A DNA stretch of 64,000 nucleotides from Gardnerella vaginalis (GCF_001546455.1 NZ_KQ956814.1:1-64000); one strand, 5' to 3'. Shown: positions 7,795-16,687, counted from the first letter of the stretch. Notes: generated from the letters alone by a model not told the origin. Numbers and translations are program-made.

Positions 7795-10700
7795 ATGAGC
7801 GATAATAAGAACGACTTTATGCAAGGCGCGCAAGACATGCAAAATCTTTCAGACCAGCCAAGTGCTCAGCCAGACCAGCCAGACCAGGTTGACCAGGTTG
7901 ACCTGCTGGCCCAGGATGCCCAGGATACCCAGGCTGCATCGCGCCAATCTGCCGAAACTTTGCGCGCCGAAAAACTCGAGCGCATGAACAAATGGTATGA
8001 AAATTACAAGTCGCAGCTTGCTCCTTCGCCGTTGGAAGACATTACAAAGCTTTGTGCGCAACTGGAGTTGACTCACGCACACCCTTCGGGAATCGCCCAG
8101 CTTTTTGCCAGTGGAAAGGCCACTCTTCAGGCGCTTTTCCGCGATTCGGGAATGCTACGCGCGGCGGGTCGCAGGTTAGACAGAGTTTTTGAAGACAGAG
8201 ACAACAAAGCGCACGAAAATGGCGTTTCGGAGCTTTCGCTTGTTGTTGGAGTTGCGTCTTGGAGCGGAAATCATGTGCCAGTTTTAACATACCCAGTACG
8301 CGTTTTGCGAGAAGCTGGAAAAGACGAGACGGCTGCAACGATTTACTTTTCGGGAAACGTTCGCCTAAACCACGCTCTTGTTATTAGATTGCAAGAAAGA
8401 GGCATAAACCTTAGCGAAGACGCGCTTTTTGATGGTGCAAACTACCAGAGCGGCACACCAGAAACATCCGCAGTTTTCGATGTGATTTGTGCTGCTGCTC
8501 AAAGAGTCTTCCCAGATTTTGACATTGAGCGAGATATTGTGCTCGGTTGCTTTACAGATTCGGGATCTAGATTCTTGGCAGAAAGCGGCCAGATTCTGCA
8601 CGCGCTTAAGCTGGGGAATGTTGGAAATACAATGATTGACGCGATTGCGGGAAATAGCACTGCCGTTGAGGTGCTTGCTGCAAAAACCACTCCCGACTAC
8701 TCGCCGCTAGACGTTGACCCACACCATGAGTACGAAGTTGGCGATGTTAATAACGCTGTGCGATATGCTGCAGGAATGGCGGCAAATGGCGCTTCTTTGG
8801 CTATAGATGCAGACGCTGGGTGTGACTCCGCGCTAATTGCGGCTGCAATTTCTTCGCGCTGCGTTCTTGCAGGAAAATCCGTTTTGTACGTTCCAAACGT
8901 TATGGAGCAGCAGCGCCGATTCCGTCACGCGCTCAGTGCAAACGAGATTTCTTCGCTTTCGCTAGACGTTTCGGATTCGCATCTTGCAAAGCATGTTGAT
9001 TCGCAGCTTATAGCGGCCGTTGGCTCTCGCCAAAGCGTTGCTTCTAGCCGTTTTGAGCAGGTTTGCGACGAGCTTGTTGGCGTTAAAACGCGATTAAACC
9101 GCTACTTGGGTGATTTACATGGAGTAAACGAGCGCTGGGGCGTTTCTGCATACCAGACAATGCAAAATCTTGCAGGAATCGCCATGCTCCCTACGCATCC
9201 ATGCACGCACGTGCGTCTTAGTGTAGACGCTGCGCGCTCGCTTTCTGGCCATTTAGACGAGTGGGCGCAAAAGCTGCACGAGGCAGATTCTCTTGGCGAA
9301 TTTACCACCAATGCTGAAGATACGCCGTGGTTTGGCGCCTCGTTGTTTAGCGAAAATGAGGCCGTAGCTGTGTATCAGCGTATTGTAGACGTTCTTACAA
9401 AGCTTTTGCCAGCTGCTCGCGAACAGGTTAAGTCAACCGTGCAAAAATGCGGTTTCCCTATTCCTTCTACGGCGCGCGAATGGGGCAGGCAGGTTACGGT
9501 TTTAAAGAATCTTCGCCGCGTTTTAGACGTTTTCCAGCCAGACATTTTTGAGCGCGATCTTAGCGCAATGATTGAGGCAAGCAAACCGAAGGCCATTAGA
9601 AAGCGCGAAGGCTCGCCAATGGGCTTTTGGGAGCGCAGGCATCACATTAAAGAAGCGCGTAGTCTTTTGCGTGTTGGCGCAAAGGTAGACGACCTTCACG
9701 AAGCGTTAAAGATTGTTGCTGCGCAAGCTGCTCAATGGCGTACTTTTGTGCCGCATGGCGGGTGGCCAGTATTGCCTCCTAAACTAGACGAAATCGTTAG
9801 CACGCAGGAGCTTTTAGACCGTAATCTTGTAGCTCTTAACGCAGTTCTTTCCACAACGAGGCTTGGCGCAGACCTTGAAAACATTGAGTTTGCTAAGCTA
9901 GACGAGCGCTTGCAAGCCTTGCACGATAGTCGCGAATCCTTAGACACACTTCCAGGCAGGTGCATTATTGAGCGTGACTTGCGCGCGGTTGGCTTAGAAG
10001 ACCTTGTTTGCGATTTGCGCAGGCGTAAAGTTACGGGTCAGGCCTTAGATGGCGAGCTTCATCTTGCTTGGTGGACTACCGTTTTTGAAGATATTGTTAA
10101 TTCTTCCGAGATTATATCTAACCAAGACGGTTCCGCGTTGCAAGATGCTTCCGATCGTTTTGTTCAGGTAGACACGGAGCACGTGCGTTCCGTAGGGCCA
10201 ATGGTTCAACAAGAAGCGCTTAAAAAGCTTTGCGATTTGCTTTTTGCGCGTTCGCAAGAGGCAAATCAGCTTCACACTGCTCTTGCAAGCAATGGGTCGG
10301 GTGTTACTTTTGCTAAGTTGATGAATTCCTACCCAGATTTGCTGCTTGCTGCTAAGCCGATTCTGGTTGCAATGCCGTCTACCTTAACTATGATGACTGA
10401 GTTTAAGCCGATTGTAGACGTTGTAATCGTGGATTCGGCGGAGCATATTAACAACATTGAGCTGCTTAGCGTTCTTGCGCGCGCACGCCAAGTTGTTGTT
10501 ATTGCGCACAAGCAAACGGTTAGCTCGCAAAGCGTTGGCGACCTTATTGGCGTTTTGCCTACTGTTTGCGTTAAGTCGCGAGCAACCAGGCGGTCCACGT
10601 ATCTTGCCGACTTCCTTGAAAATCATGGCTACGGCTTGCTTAGACACGATGTTCCTGTAGAAAGAATGCAAGGCAGAGTTAAGCTCCACCAGGTGGAAGC

Positions 10701-11694
10701 CGCTGGAGTTCCTGTTATGGCAACGGGTCTTATTGAAAGCAGCCAGCGCGAGATTGACGAGGTTGTGTCTTTGATTAAGCAGCGCGCTAAAACCTTTAGC
10801 GTTGTTCCTTCTAGCTATGTTCTTGCAGTTGTGACCCTTACAAGCGTGTTTAGAAACAGGCTTGGCGCGGAGCTTAAGGCTTTGGCTGTTAAAGACGAAA
10901 ACATGGGTAGGTTCCTTAGACATGTTCGACTTGTAAGCGTAAACGAGGCCGTTGGAGCTGCTGCAACGGATGTTATTCTTTCGCTGTGCTACGCAAAGAC
11001 TTCGCACGGCAGGCTTTTGCAGCAGTTTGGCGTTTTGGAAGAAGAAGGCGGAAAGTTTATGCTTCTTGATTCCTTGGCCTTGGCTCGAAGGAATTTGGAC
11101 ATTGTTTGCGCGTTTAAGTCTAGCGATATGGAAGATGATCGTTTGCATCAAGACGGGCCTAAGCTGCTTAAGGATTTGCTCACTTGGGCGGAGAATTTGG
11201 AGGATAATCCAGTGGATCCGGCAGATGCTGAGAATGCTGAAAATGCGGCAAATGCTGAAAATGCAGCAGTTGCTGGCGATTCCGCCGATTCCGCCGATTC
11301 TGCTGACGCGGGCGAAGCTAAACAATCGCAAGCGGCTGGCGATTTTTCCGCAAACGGCTTTAACAACGTTTTGTTTGCCGACTTGGCAGAGCGAATTCGC
11401 GCTCGCGGCCTTAAAGTGGCGGTAAATTACGGTTTTAACCCAGATCATAGTATTCCTCTTGTTGTTGGTTTACCAGATAAGCCGTTTGCTTTGGCTGTTC
11501 TAACCGACGACGTGCGTTTTATGAACATTGAGTCCACTCGCGAACGAAATCGCATGTTTGCTCAAGATTTGGAGTATCTTGGTTGGTCGGTTATGAACGT
11601 TTGGAGTGTTGGAGCGTTTGTTAATCCCGAAAAAGAAGTTGAGCGCATTGTTTCTAGAATCGGCGAACTTTACGGGAGTGGCGAGCAGCAGTGA
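7795..11694 (+). CDS. Large SF1-helicase-like protein with C-terminal nuclease-like domain, catalytic motifs apparently degenerate
   Basis: This protein of about 1299 residues has a disordered Gln/Asp start and a long alpha/beta body. Near residue 336, IDADAGCDSALIAAAI sits where SF1 proteins have a Walker A loop, but it lacks GKS/T. Near 878, VVIVDSAEHINN resembles a DEAxQ Walker B with the acidic pair broken. The last 110 residues (about 1190-1298) resemble the REase_MTES_1575/Vsr-like nuclease that ends many such helicases: LEYLGWSVMNVWS is the usual tail, but IDLAV..ECDG reads IPLVV..LTDD. ATG at 7795 follows AAGGGAG by 9 nt; TTG at 7786 is less likely. It overlaps the next gene. Assignment rests on motif layout by eye, so it may be a pseudoenzyme or a different family. 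Confidence 0.5.
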   Translation: MSDNKNDFMQGAQDMQNLSDQPSAQPDQPDQVDQVDLLAQDAQDTQAASRQSAETLRAEKLERMNKWYENYKSQLAPSPLEDITKLCAQLELTHAHPSGIAQLFASGKATLQALFRDSGMLRAAGRRLDRVFEDRDNKAHENGVSELSLVVGVASWSGNHVPVLTYPVRVLREAGKDETAATIYFSGNVRLNHALVIRLQERGINLSEDALFDGANYQSGTPETSAVFDVICAAAQRVFPDFDIERDIVLGCFTDSGSRFLAESGQILHALKLGNVGNTMIDAIAGNSTAVEVLAAKTTPDYSPLDVDPHHEYEVGDVNNAVRYAAGMAANGASLAIDADAGCDSALIAAAISSRCVLAGKSVLYVPNVMEQQRRFRHALSANEISSLSLDVSDSHLAKHVDSQLIAAVGSRQSVASSRFEQVCDELVGVKTRLNRYLGDLHGVNERWGVSAYQTMQNLAGIAMLPTHPCTHVRLSVDAARSLSGHLDEWAQKLHEADSLGEFTTNAEDTPWFGASLFSENEAVAVYQRIVDVLTKLLPAAREQVKSTVQKCGFPIPSTAREWGRQVTVLKNLRRVLDVFQPDIFERDLSAMIEASKPKAIRKREGSPMGFWERRHHIKEARSLLRVGAKVDDLHEALKIVAAQAAQWRTFVPHGGWPVLPPKLDEIVSTQELLDRNLVALNAVLSTTRLGADLENIEFAKLDERLQALHDSRESLDTLPGRCIIERDLRAVGLEDLVCDLRRRKVTGQALDGELHLAWWTTVFEDIVNSSEIISNQDGSALQDASDRFVQVDTEHVRSVGPMVQQEALKKLCDLLFARSQEANQLHTALASNGSGVTFAKLMNSYPDLLLAAKPILVAMPSTLTMMTEFKPIVDVVIVDSAEHINNIELLSVLARARQVVVIAHKQTVSSQSVGDLIGVLPTVCVKSRATRRSTYLADFLENHGYGLLRHDVPVERMQGRVKLHQVEAAGVPVMATGLIESSQREIDEVVSLIKQRAKTFSVVPSSYVLAVVTLTSVFRNRLGAELKALAVKDENMGRFLRHVRLVSVNEAVGAAATDVILSLCYAKTSHGRLLQQFGVLEEEGGKFMLLDSLALARRNLDIVCAFKSSDMEDDRLHQDGPKLLKDLLTWAENLEDNPVDPADAENAENAANAENAAVAGDSADSADSADAGEAKQSQAAGDFSANGFNNVLFADLAERIRARGLKVAVNYGFNPDHSIPLVVGLPDKPFALAVLTDDVRFMNIESTRERNRMFAQDLEYLGWSVMNVWSVGAFVNPEKEVERIVSRIGELYGSGEQQ

Positions 11695-11894
11695 GCGGTT
11701 ACAACGCTAATCGCAGATGTTCTAGGGGTCATTTTCGCGTGGTTCGTAAAGGCTCGGAGCTTTTTGACGCAGATGGCGTAAAACAAGAGCCAGGCGATGC
11801 TCAGACGATTGAACAGCGTGCAAAAGACGACGATAATCGCATTCTTGGCGAGCTTCCTCCACATTGGGCGGTTTTTAGCGAACGCGGAAGATAA
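11691..11894 (+). CDS. Small hypothetical protein, 67 residues
   Basis: The GTG start overlaps the stop of the helicase-like gene (GTGA), which strongly suggests translational coupling in the same operon. The product is hydrophilic, with a basic N-terminus (RRCSRGHFRVVRKGSE), a middle rich in Asp/Glu/Gln, and the end LPPHWAVFSERGR. No transmembrane helix or known domain was recognised; there is a single Cys. It ends 14 bp from the stop of the convergent CpaB-like gene. Confidence 0.6.
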   Translation: MSGYNANRRCSRGHFRVVRKGSELFDADGVKQEPGDAQTIEQRAKDDDNRILGELPPHWAVFSERGR

Positions 11895-11908
11895 GCAGGT
11901 ATTGCTCA

Positions 11909-12655
11909 CTAATTTTGCACAGCTATAACCGCAAGGTTTGGAATAATCGCCTGCGTGTTTATGATTTGCAACGCGTTTTGCGCTGGCATTGCAAGTAGTG
12001 TGTTTTGCGCCGAACTATTTACCTTAACAACAATCACGTTGTGAATAACCTCAACGTTTTTGTTGTTAAAATCCAGGTTATTTGGCTGCCCTGCATCGCT
12101 AGACGTTTCTAGCTGGGCTGCGGGGTTTGCGGAGTGACTGGCCGCGTTTGAATCGTTTGGAACTTTGCTAAACGCTATAGAAATAACATCTCCCGAAGCA
12201 AGGCTTGTGCTACTGCTTGCAAGATTAACCGAAATGGTTGTAAAACCAGGAGGAATCTTTGTTTGCTTTGTGACTTGATTGCTAAAAATTGGCGTTCCGT
12301 ATTTAATGTTGCATGCGGCAACATACGCGTTTTTAGCGGAATTGTTTACAGAATCGTAGTTAAGAACATTGTTAAAAACGCTGCTTTTAGGCACGCTAAC
12401 ATAATGCAGGTCACTTTTCTTAATAACGCTGCCTTTTGCTATGTTTCTAATGGCCACAGGCACACTTTGAGTAGCCGTAAACGCTGAAACCATGTGTATT
12501 GAAAACAGCGTTGCAACGCTTATAAAAAATATTGAAAGCAGGTTTAAGGTTTGCGCCTTTTGTCTGCGTTTTAAAAGCTCTACTGGCTCCTTGTTGCTGC
12601 CTTCGGAGCCAACTGTTTTTAGTAAAAATGATGTTTGCATATAAGCATCATTCAT
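11909..12655 (-). CDS. SAF-domain protein, CpaB/RcpC-like
   Basis: This 248-residue protein has a cytoplasmic N-terminus, one membrane helix at about 38-60 (LNLLSIFFISVATLFSIHMV), then a SAF-like domain at about 65-140 (VPVAIRNIAKGSVIKKSDL ... YGTPIFSNQV). It continues with GFTTISVNLASSS and a valine-rich C-terminal half. The layout matches CpaB/RcpC proteins of Flp/Tad pilus assembly, but no other tad gene is in the window, so the pilus role is inference. No convincing Shine-Dalgarno precedes the ATG. The upstream gap carries the 41-bp repeats. Confidence 0.65.
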   Translation of the reverse strand: MNDAYMQTSFLLKTVGSEGSNKEPVELLKRRQKAQTLNLLSIFFISVATLFSIHMVSAFTATQSVPVAIRNIAKGSVIKKSDLHYVSVPKSSVFNNVLNYDSVNNSAKNAYVAACNIKYGTPIFSNQVTKQTKIPPGFTTISVNLASSSTSLASGDVISIAFSKVPNDSNAASHSANPAAQLETSSDAGQPNNLDFNNKNVEVIHNVIVVKVNSSAQNTLLAMPAQNALQIINTQAIIPNLAVIAVQN

Positions 12656-12719
12656 TAAGCAGAACTTTTGCGCAAGCTTTTTTATGCAATGTGGTTAAAG
12701 GCTAGCGAAAATGCGGATT

Positions 12720-12878
12720 TTGCGCACATATAAACATTCTTGATGAGTCTTAATTGCCATTTATGCACATAAGCACATAAATGGCGTCTTAAAACTTCGA
12801 CTTATTCACATACACACATAAGTAACGTCATACTTTTTTACTTATGCACATATGCACAGATTTTAATTGGTTATTTGC
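12720..12878. repeat. Four degenerate 40-41-bp tandem repeats with DnaA-box-like cores
   Basis: Copies start near 12720, 12761, 12802 and 12842. Each opens with a (T)TNNGCACATA-type core. Three match the DnaA-box consensus TTATNCACA exactly: 12761-12769 (TTATGCACA), 12802-12810 (TTATTCACA) and 12842-12850 (TTATGCACA). The second copy also forms a perfect 10-bp inverted repeat (GCCATTTATG/CATAAATGGC). The array sits between the fmdB-like stop and the cpaB-like start, both on the minus strand. Confidence 0.65.
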
Positions 12879-12881
12879 ACT

Positions 12882-13058
12882 CTATTTATCGGTGCGATAG
12901 AATCCACTACCCTTAAAGTTGATTGGTGGTGCGCTAAAAACCTTACGAACTTCTTGTTTTCCGCACTTTGGGCACACGGTAATTGGCTCATCTTCAAACG
13001 ATTGATGCTGTGAAAAATCATATCCGCATTGCTTGCAACGGTAATGATAAGTAGGCAA
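12882..13058 (-). CDS. FmdB-family zinc-ribbon protein
   Basis: The 58-residue product reads (M)PTYHYRCKQCGYDF..., with CxxC pairs KQCG and CPKCGK, the pattern of the FmdB/CxxC_CxxC_SSSS putative regulatory family. The C-terminus INFKGSGFYRTDK is also typical. I place the start at the TTG giving MPTYHYR: GGAGG lies 5 nt upstream of it, and that site would be inside the gene if the earlier in-frame TTG at 13070 were used. It is probably metal-binding; a molecular function for this family is not established. Confidence 0.85.
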   Translation of the reverse strand: MPTYHYRCKQCGYDFSQHQSFEDEPITVCPKCGKQEVRKVFSAPPINFKGSGFYRTDK

Positions 13059-13241
13059 CGGTTCCTCCAATCTATAATTCCATCACATATCCTAGCTCAT
13101 AATATCGCCGCATTAAAGCAGCTAAGTGTAAAGCCCGTATGCGCTTTTGTTTGTAAAATTCTGCGAAACAATTGCAAAAAATCCGACACGCCGACTTATT
13201 TTTTGGCCTTTACATCCTTAAGGCATTTTATATTTGTACGT

Positions 13242-14309
13242 ATGGGTTATGAATCGGTGAGCGCGCTAATAGTATTAATCATCATCGTAGCCTTAATGTT
13301 TGGTTGGTTACCTAAGCGCACCGTTAACAGCATGAAGTCAATGTTGGAACATAGCGAAGATAGGTATTCACCTTCGTTGCACATTGTGGATTATCGCAGT
13401 GAATCACTGTTCCACGCGTGCAGCGGCACGATGGTGAAAGGGGTTGGCATGCAGCCGTCGAAGATGCAAGCGAATGCAAAGCCTAATAATGGCAAGGCCA
13501 GAAGTAATGGCGCAAAAGCAAATAACCGTAAGGGTGCCGCGCAGTCTAATGGCACTTTTAATGGCATTTTTACTCCTGAGCATGTTGCTCGTATTCGTGC
13601 GCTTCGCCGTGCAGCAATCCGCCGTCGCCGTATTTTAGTTCTTTCGCTGGCGGTTTTAACTCTTGTTGTGTTTGCGGCAGGTCTTGTGGGGATTTATAGT
13701 GCATGGTTTGCCGTTATTCCTTTTGCTGCGCTTTGCACGGTTCTTTACTTTGGATCCATGGCTGCTAAGCATGCTCGCCTTTGGGAAGCCAAGGTTGCAG
13801 TGTACAGAAAGCATTCTTCTGCGTTTAAAGATTCTGTTGTAGAGCCAATTTTTGACGCAACAGTAAACTCCGTTGTTGAAAATGCCGAAAACGCCGAAGA
13901 TGTTTGCGCAAATCCAGGCAGTAATCCAGACAATACTGAGACGTCTGTTATGCAGCAGCGCGATATAAGCATGGCTTTGTCTGAAGCAAATAGAAAAGAT
14001 GTAGCCAATATTGCTGCCAGTGGCAATTCTAATCAAGATCTTATCTCGTTCTCGTTTGGCTCTGATTACCGCGATTCCAACGCAAATAGCAAGAATGCAG
14101 ACCCACAAAGCTTAGAAATAAAGTCCACTAAGCAAGTTGCTAAGGCGATTCCTGCAAACGATTCGAGCAAAGTTGCTGAAGTCTCTAAAGTCTCTGAAGT
14201 TTCTGAAGTTTCTGAAGTTTCTGAAGTAGTTGTAGAGCCTCCAGTTAGCACCAAAGATTCGCTTGGTAAGGCCGATTTAAGGGACGTTTTGGCTCGTCGC
14301 GCAGCTTAA
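13242..14309 (+). CDS. Membrane protein of unknown function with SEV tandem repeats
   Basis: The 355-residue product begins MGYESVSALIVLIIIVALMFGWLPKR (one N-terminal helix). It has a basic linker ending RRRRIL, then two adjacent helices around residues 132-175 (LVLSLAVLTLVVFAAGLVGIY and WFAVIPFAALCTVLYFGS), then a long polar tail. Near the C-terminus a 9-bp unit (TCTGAAGTT) is repeated about five times at 14183-14229 and encodes SEV repeats. No Shine-Dalgarno precedes the ATG; TATATT at 13229-13234 sits at -13 to -8, so the transcript may be leaderless. An earlier in-frame start would run through the divergent fmdB-like gene. No family was recognised. Confidence 0.75.
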   Translation: MGYESVSALIVLIIIVALMFGWLPKRTVNSMKSMLEHSEDRYSPSLHIVDYRSESLFHACSGTMVKGVGMQPSKMQANAKPNNGKARSNGAKANNRKGAAQSNGTFNGIFTPEHVARIRALRRAAIRRRRILVLSLAVLTLVVFAAGLVGIYSAWFAVIPFAALCTVLYFGSMAAKHARLWEAKVAVYRKHSSAFKDSVVEPIFDATVNSVVENAENAEDVCANPGSNPDNTETSVMQQRDISMALSEANRKDVANIAASGNSNQDLISFSFGSDYRDSNANSKNADPQSLEIKSTKQVAKAIPANDSSKVAEVSKVSEVSEVSEVSEVVVEPPVSTKDSLGKADLRDVLARRAA

Positions 14310-14333
14310 AGTTTGTAAAAATTTTCTAAAATT

Positions 14334-14360
14334 TTAGCACTCTAGTTGGTAGAGTGCTAA
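14334..14360 (+). promoter_or_regulatory. CIRCE operator (HrcA binding site)
   Basis: TTAGCACTC, nine bases, then GAGTGCTAA: a perfect match to the CIRCE heat-shock inverted repeat. It lies about 105 bp upstream of groES. HrcA repression of groES is established for this element. A possible -10 (TATTATAAG) follows it. Confidence 0.97.
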
Positions 14361-14465
14361 AAACGCGCTATTATAAGGTTCAGTGCTCGATAGTTTTGAC
14401 GTGATCGTCAGCCTCGTCAACATTATTCGCGCAAAGGTTACATTTCTCTAGAAAGAGGTACCGAA

Positions 14466-14759
14466 GTGTCGATTAAGCTCACACCTTTGGAAGATAAGAT
14501 TATTGTTAAGCAAGCTCAGGCAGAAACCCAAACCGCTTCTGGCTTGTACATTCCAGATAATGCTAAAGAAAAGCCACAGCAGGGCGAGGTTTTGGCTGTA
14601 GGCCCAGGCCGCCGAGACGATAAGGGCGAGCGTATTCCTATGGATGTTAAACCTGGAGACAAGATTCTTTACTCCAAGTATGGTGGCACAGAAGTTCATT
14701 ACGAAGGCGAAGATTACTTGATTGTTTCGTCTCGTGACGTTCTTGCAATCCTTGGCTGA
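14466..14759 (+). CDS. groES: Co-chaperonin GroES (Hsp10)
   Basis: The 97-residue protein is of standard length. It begins with GTG ([16 protein letters not shown]), contains the mobile loop ([30 protein letters not shown]) and ends with the usual [13 protein letters not shown]. It forms the seven-membered lid of the GroEL folding chamber. AGAAAGAGG lies just upstream of the start. The CIRCE element ahead of it indicates HrcA control. No groEL follows; a terminator and then hisC come next, as in actinobacteria whose groEL is elsewhere. Confidence 0.97.
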   Translation: MSIKLTPLEDKIIVKQAQAETQTASGLYIPDNAKEKPQQGEVLAVGPGRRDDKGERIPMDVKPGDKILYSKYGGTEVHYEGEDYLIVSSRDVLAILG

Positions 14760-14838
14760 TTCTGATTAATCGCTAGGTTAATCGCAAGGTTAATCGCCTG
14801 ATTAATCAAATCTATTTAGATTATTTAGATTTATTTAA

Positions 14839-14877
14839 CGCTGAAAATGACGGCTTGCCGCTGTTTTCAGCGTTTTT
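14839..14877 (+). terminator. Rho-independent terminator after groES
   Basis: A perfect 9-bp stem, CGCTGAAAA (14839-14847) with TTTTCAGCG (14864-14872), is followed directly by TTTTT. It also contains a small inner CGGC/GCCG pairing. The preceding 60 bases hold several short GATTAATCGC-type direct repeats. Confidence 0.85.
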
Positions 14878-14903
14878 GTTTAAGATGCGACTATTATAAA
14901 ATC

Positions 14904-15998
14904 ATGAGTTATAAACACCGCAGTATTCTAGATACTTTGCCAAATTACAAGCAGGGCAAACCAGCGCCCGCGCTAGACGGCGTTCGTGCATACAAAATCT
15001 CCAGCAACGAAAATCCATTCGAGCCGCTAGAAAGCGTAAAAAATGCCATTTCTAGCCGCGCACTTGGGGTTATTAATCGTTACCCAAATATGCGTGGAAC
15101 TGAGGTTGTGCAAGAGCTGGCTAAGAAGTTTAGCGTTACTCCAGACGAAGTTGTTCTTGGATGTGGCTCTACCGAGGTTATTACGCAGCTTGTAAACCTT
15201 GTTGCAGGGCCTGGAGACGAGGTTATATACCCGTGGAGAAGCTTTGAAGCGTACCCAATTATTGTTACGGGTGCTGGCGCTACAAGCGTTAAAATCCCTA
15301 ATCGAGCAGACGGGTCGCACGATGTGGACGCAATGATTGCTGCGATTAATGAGCGCACGCGTCTTGTTATTTTAAACAATCCAAACAATCCAACGTCTGC
15401 AGCGCTTTCAAACGAAGAAGCTAGAAGAGTGTTGGATGCTGTTCCTAGTGACGTTTTGGTGCTTATTGACGAAGCCTATGTGCAGTTTAACAACGCAAAG
15501 GGTACGGCGGATGGTATTGAGCTTTACCGAGAATATCCAAACGTTGTTGTTGCACAAACCTTCTCTAAGGCCTACGGATTGGCTGGTTTGCGCATTGGCT
15601 ACGCTATTGCAAATGCGCAAGTCGTAGAGGGTATGCGAAAAGTGGCTGTTCCATTTGGCGTAAGTCAAATCGCGCAAGTGGCGGCTCTTGCTTCTTTGGA
15701 GCCTCAAGCGCTTGTAGAAATGCACAACCGTGTAGACGCTCTTGTTGAGGAGCGTAATCGCGTTGTAAGCGGTTTGCGCGCGCAGGGGTGGAATATTGCT
15801 GATCCATACGCAAACTTCTTCTGGATGCCATTTGGCGAAGATACCGAGAGCGCAAATCAGCGTTTTGTTGAGGCTGGTCTTTCTGTTCGCGCGTTTGCTG
15901 GCGAAGGAATTCGCATTACGATTGCGGAGACTGAGGCAAATGATTGCGTGCTTAAAGTGTGCGAGGCGTTAAAGAAAGACGGATTTTCGTTTAAATAG
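14904..15998 (+). CDS. hisC: Histidinol-phosphate aminotransferase
   Basis: This 364-residue PLP-dependent class I/II aminotransferase converts imidazole-acetol phosphate to L-histidinol phosphate in histidine synthesis. Visible motifs are SSNENPFEP (substrate-binding start), GCGSTEVI, NNPNNPTS, LIDEAYVQF, and TFSKAYGLAGLRIGY with the Schiff-base Lys. ATG at 14904 begins MSYKHRSIL. No Shine-Dalgarno is present, but TATTAT occupies exactly -12 to -7, so a leaderless mRNA is likely. No other his gene is nearby, so a broader aromatic aminotransferase role cannot be excluded. Confidence 0.9.
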   Translation: MSYKHRSILDTLPNYKQGKPAPALDGVRAYKISSNENPFEPLESVKNAISSRALGVINRYPNMRGTEVVQELAKKFSVTPDEVVLGCGSTEVITQLVNLVAGPGDEVIYPWRSFEAYPIIVTGAGATSVKIPNRADGSHDVDAMIAAINERTRLVILNNPNNPTSAALSNEEARRVLDAVPSDVLVLIDEAYVQFNNAKGTADGIELYREYPNVVVAQTFSKAYGLAGLRIGYAIANAQVVEGMRKVAVPFGVSQIAQVAALASLEPQALVEMHNRVDALVEERNRVVSGLRAQGWNIADPYANFFWMPFGEDTESANQRFVEAGLSVRAFAGEGIRITIAETEANDCVLKVCEALKKDGFSFK

Positions 15999-16147
15999 AA
16001 GATAAATAGAAGATAAATAGTTGCGTTTTTGGCCGCATTTAGATGCGATTTTTACCTTCGGCGTGTCTTAAGCTTGCATTAGTCGCGCGTTCGTGGCAAA
16101 ATAACAAAGTTGCCGTTTGGAGATATTCTTCTCCGCGCGGAAACGTT

Positions 16148-16229
16148 GGCGGGTTACCAGAGCGGCCAAATGGGACTGACTGTAAATCAGTTGCTTCGTG
16201 CTTCAGTGGTTCAAATCCACTACCCGCCA
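16148..16229 (+). tRNA. tRNA-Tyr(GTA)
   Basis: The acceptor GGCGGGT pairs fully with ACCCGCC; the anticodon loop reads CTGTAAA with GTA; a long variable arm (TGCTTCGTGCTTC region) and a T-arm with TTCAAAT follow. CCA is not encoded as such. It is the first of three tRNA genes packed within 235 bp. Confidence 0.95.
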
Positions 16230-16230
16230 C

Positions 16231-16302
<72 letters not shown>

Positions 16303-16306
16303 CTCT

Positions 16307-16380
16307 GGCGGGGTAGCTCAGCTGGCTAGAGCGTACGACTCATAATCGTAAGGTCAAGAGTTCGAGTCTCTTCCTCGCTA
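16307..16380 (+). tRNA. tRNA-Met(CAT), elongator type
   Basis: Acceptor GGCGGGG pairs with CCTCGCT including two G-T pairs. The anticodon stem TACGA/TCGTA encloses CTCATAA with anticodon CAT. The paired first acceptor position argues for an elongator rather than an initiator tRNA. rpmG follows 50 bp later. Confidence 0.93.
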
Positions 16381-16430
16381 CAATGGCCAGCAGGAGTTGG
16401 TCAACATACAATATTCTAGAGGTGAACAAA

Positions 16431-16601
16431 ATGGCAAGTAAGAGCGCAGACATCCGTCCAGGCATTACGCTTGCATGCACGGAGTGCAAGGAGCGTAATT
16501 ACATCACGACGAAGAATCGTCGTAATACGCCTGATCGCCTTGAGTTGAGCAAGTTCTGCCCACGCTGCGGCAAGCACACTCTCCATCGCGAGACTCGCTA
16601 A
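16431..16601 (+). CDS. rpmG: 50S ribosomal protein L33, zinc-binding form
   Basis: The 56-residue product begins [19 protein letters not shown] and carries two Cys pairs (CTEC and CPRC), so it is the Cys-containing (C+) form. ATG at 16431 follows AGAGGTG; the frame stays open upstream into the tRNA-Met region, which is not coding. It is followed by a terminator and murB, a neighbourhood seen in many actinobacteria. Confidence 0.96.
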   Translation: MASKSADIRPGITLACTECKERNYITTKNRRNTPDRLELSKFCPRCGKHTLHRETR

Positions 16602-16636
16602 AAGCGTGAACTTTGGCGAAGTTTTGAGCTTTATTA

Positions 16637-16659
16637 CCCCGCGTTTTGCGGGGTTTTTT
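16637..16659 (+). terminator. Rho-independent terminator after rpmG
   Basis: CCCCGC (16637-16642) pairs with GCGGGG (16648-16653) across a GTTTT loop and is followed by six T residues. Confidence 0.93.
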
Positions 16660-16687
16660 GTTATTTAGTGCTGTTAGGATTAACAGT

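Noticed and set aside
10384-11448. 354-codon minus-strand open frame within the helicase-like gene
   Set aside because: Composition is antisense-like, there is no start signal, and it lies fully inside a well-supported plus-strand operon.
11909-12655. A complete Tad/Flp pilus locus
   Set aside because: Only one CpaB-like gene is present; no TadA, TadB, TadC or Flp pilin genes are seen around it.
14760-14903. groEL remnant after groES
   Set aside because: The gap is short, holds a terminator and no reading frame resembling GroEL; separation of groES and groEL is common in actinobacteria.
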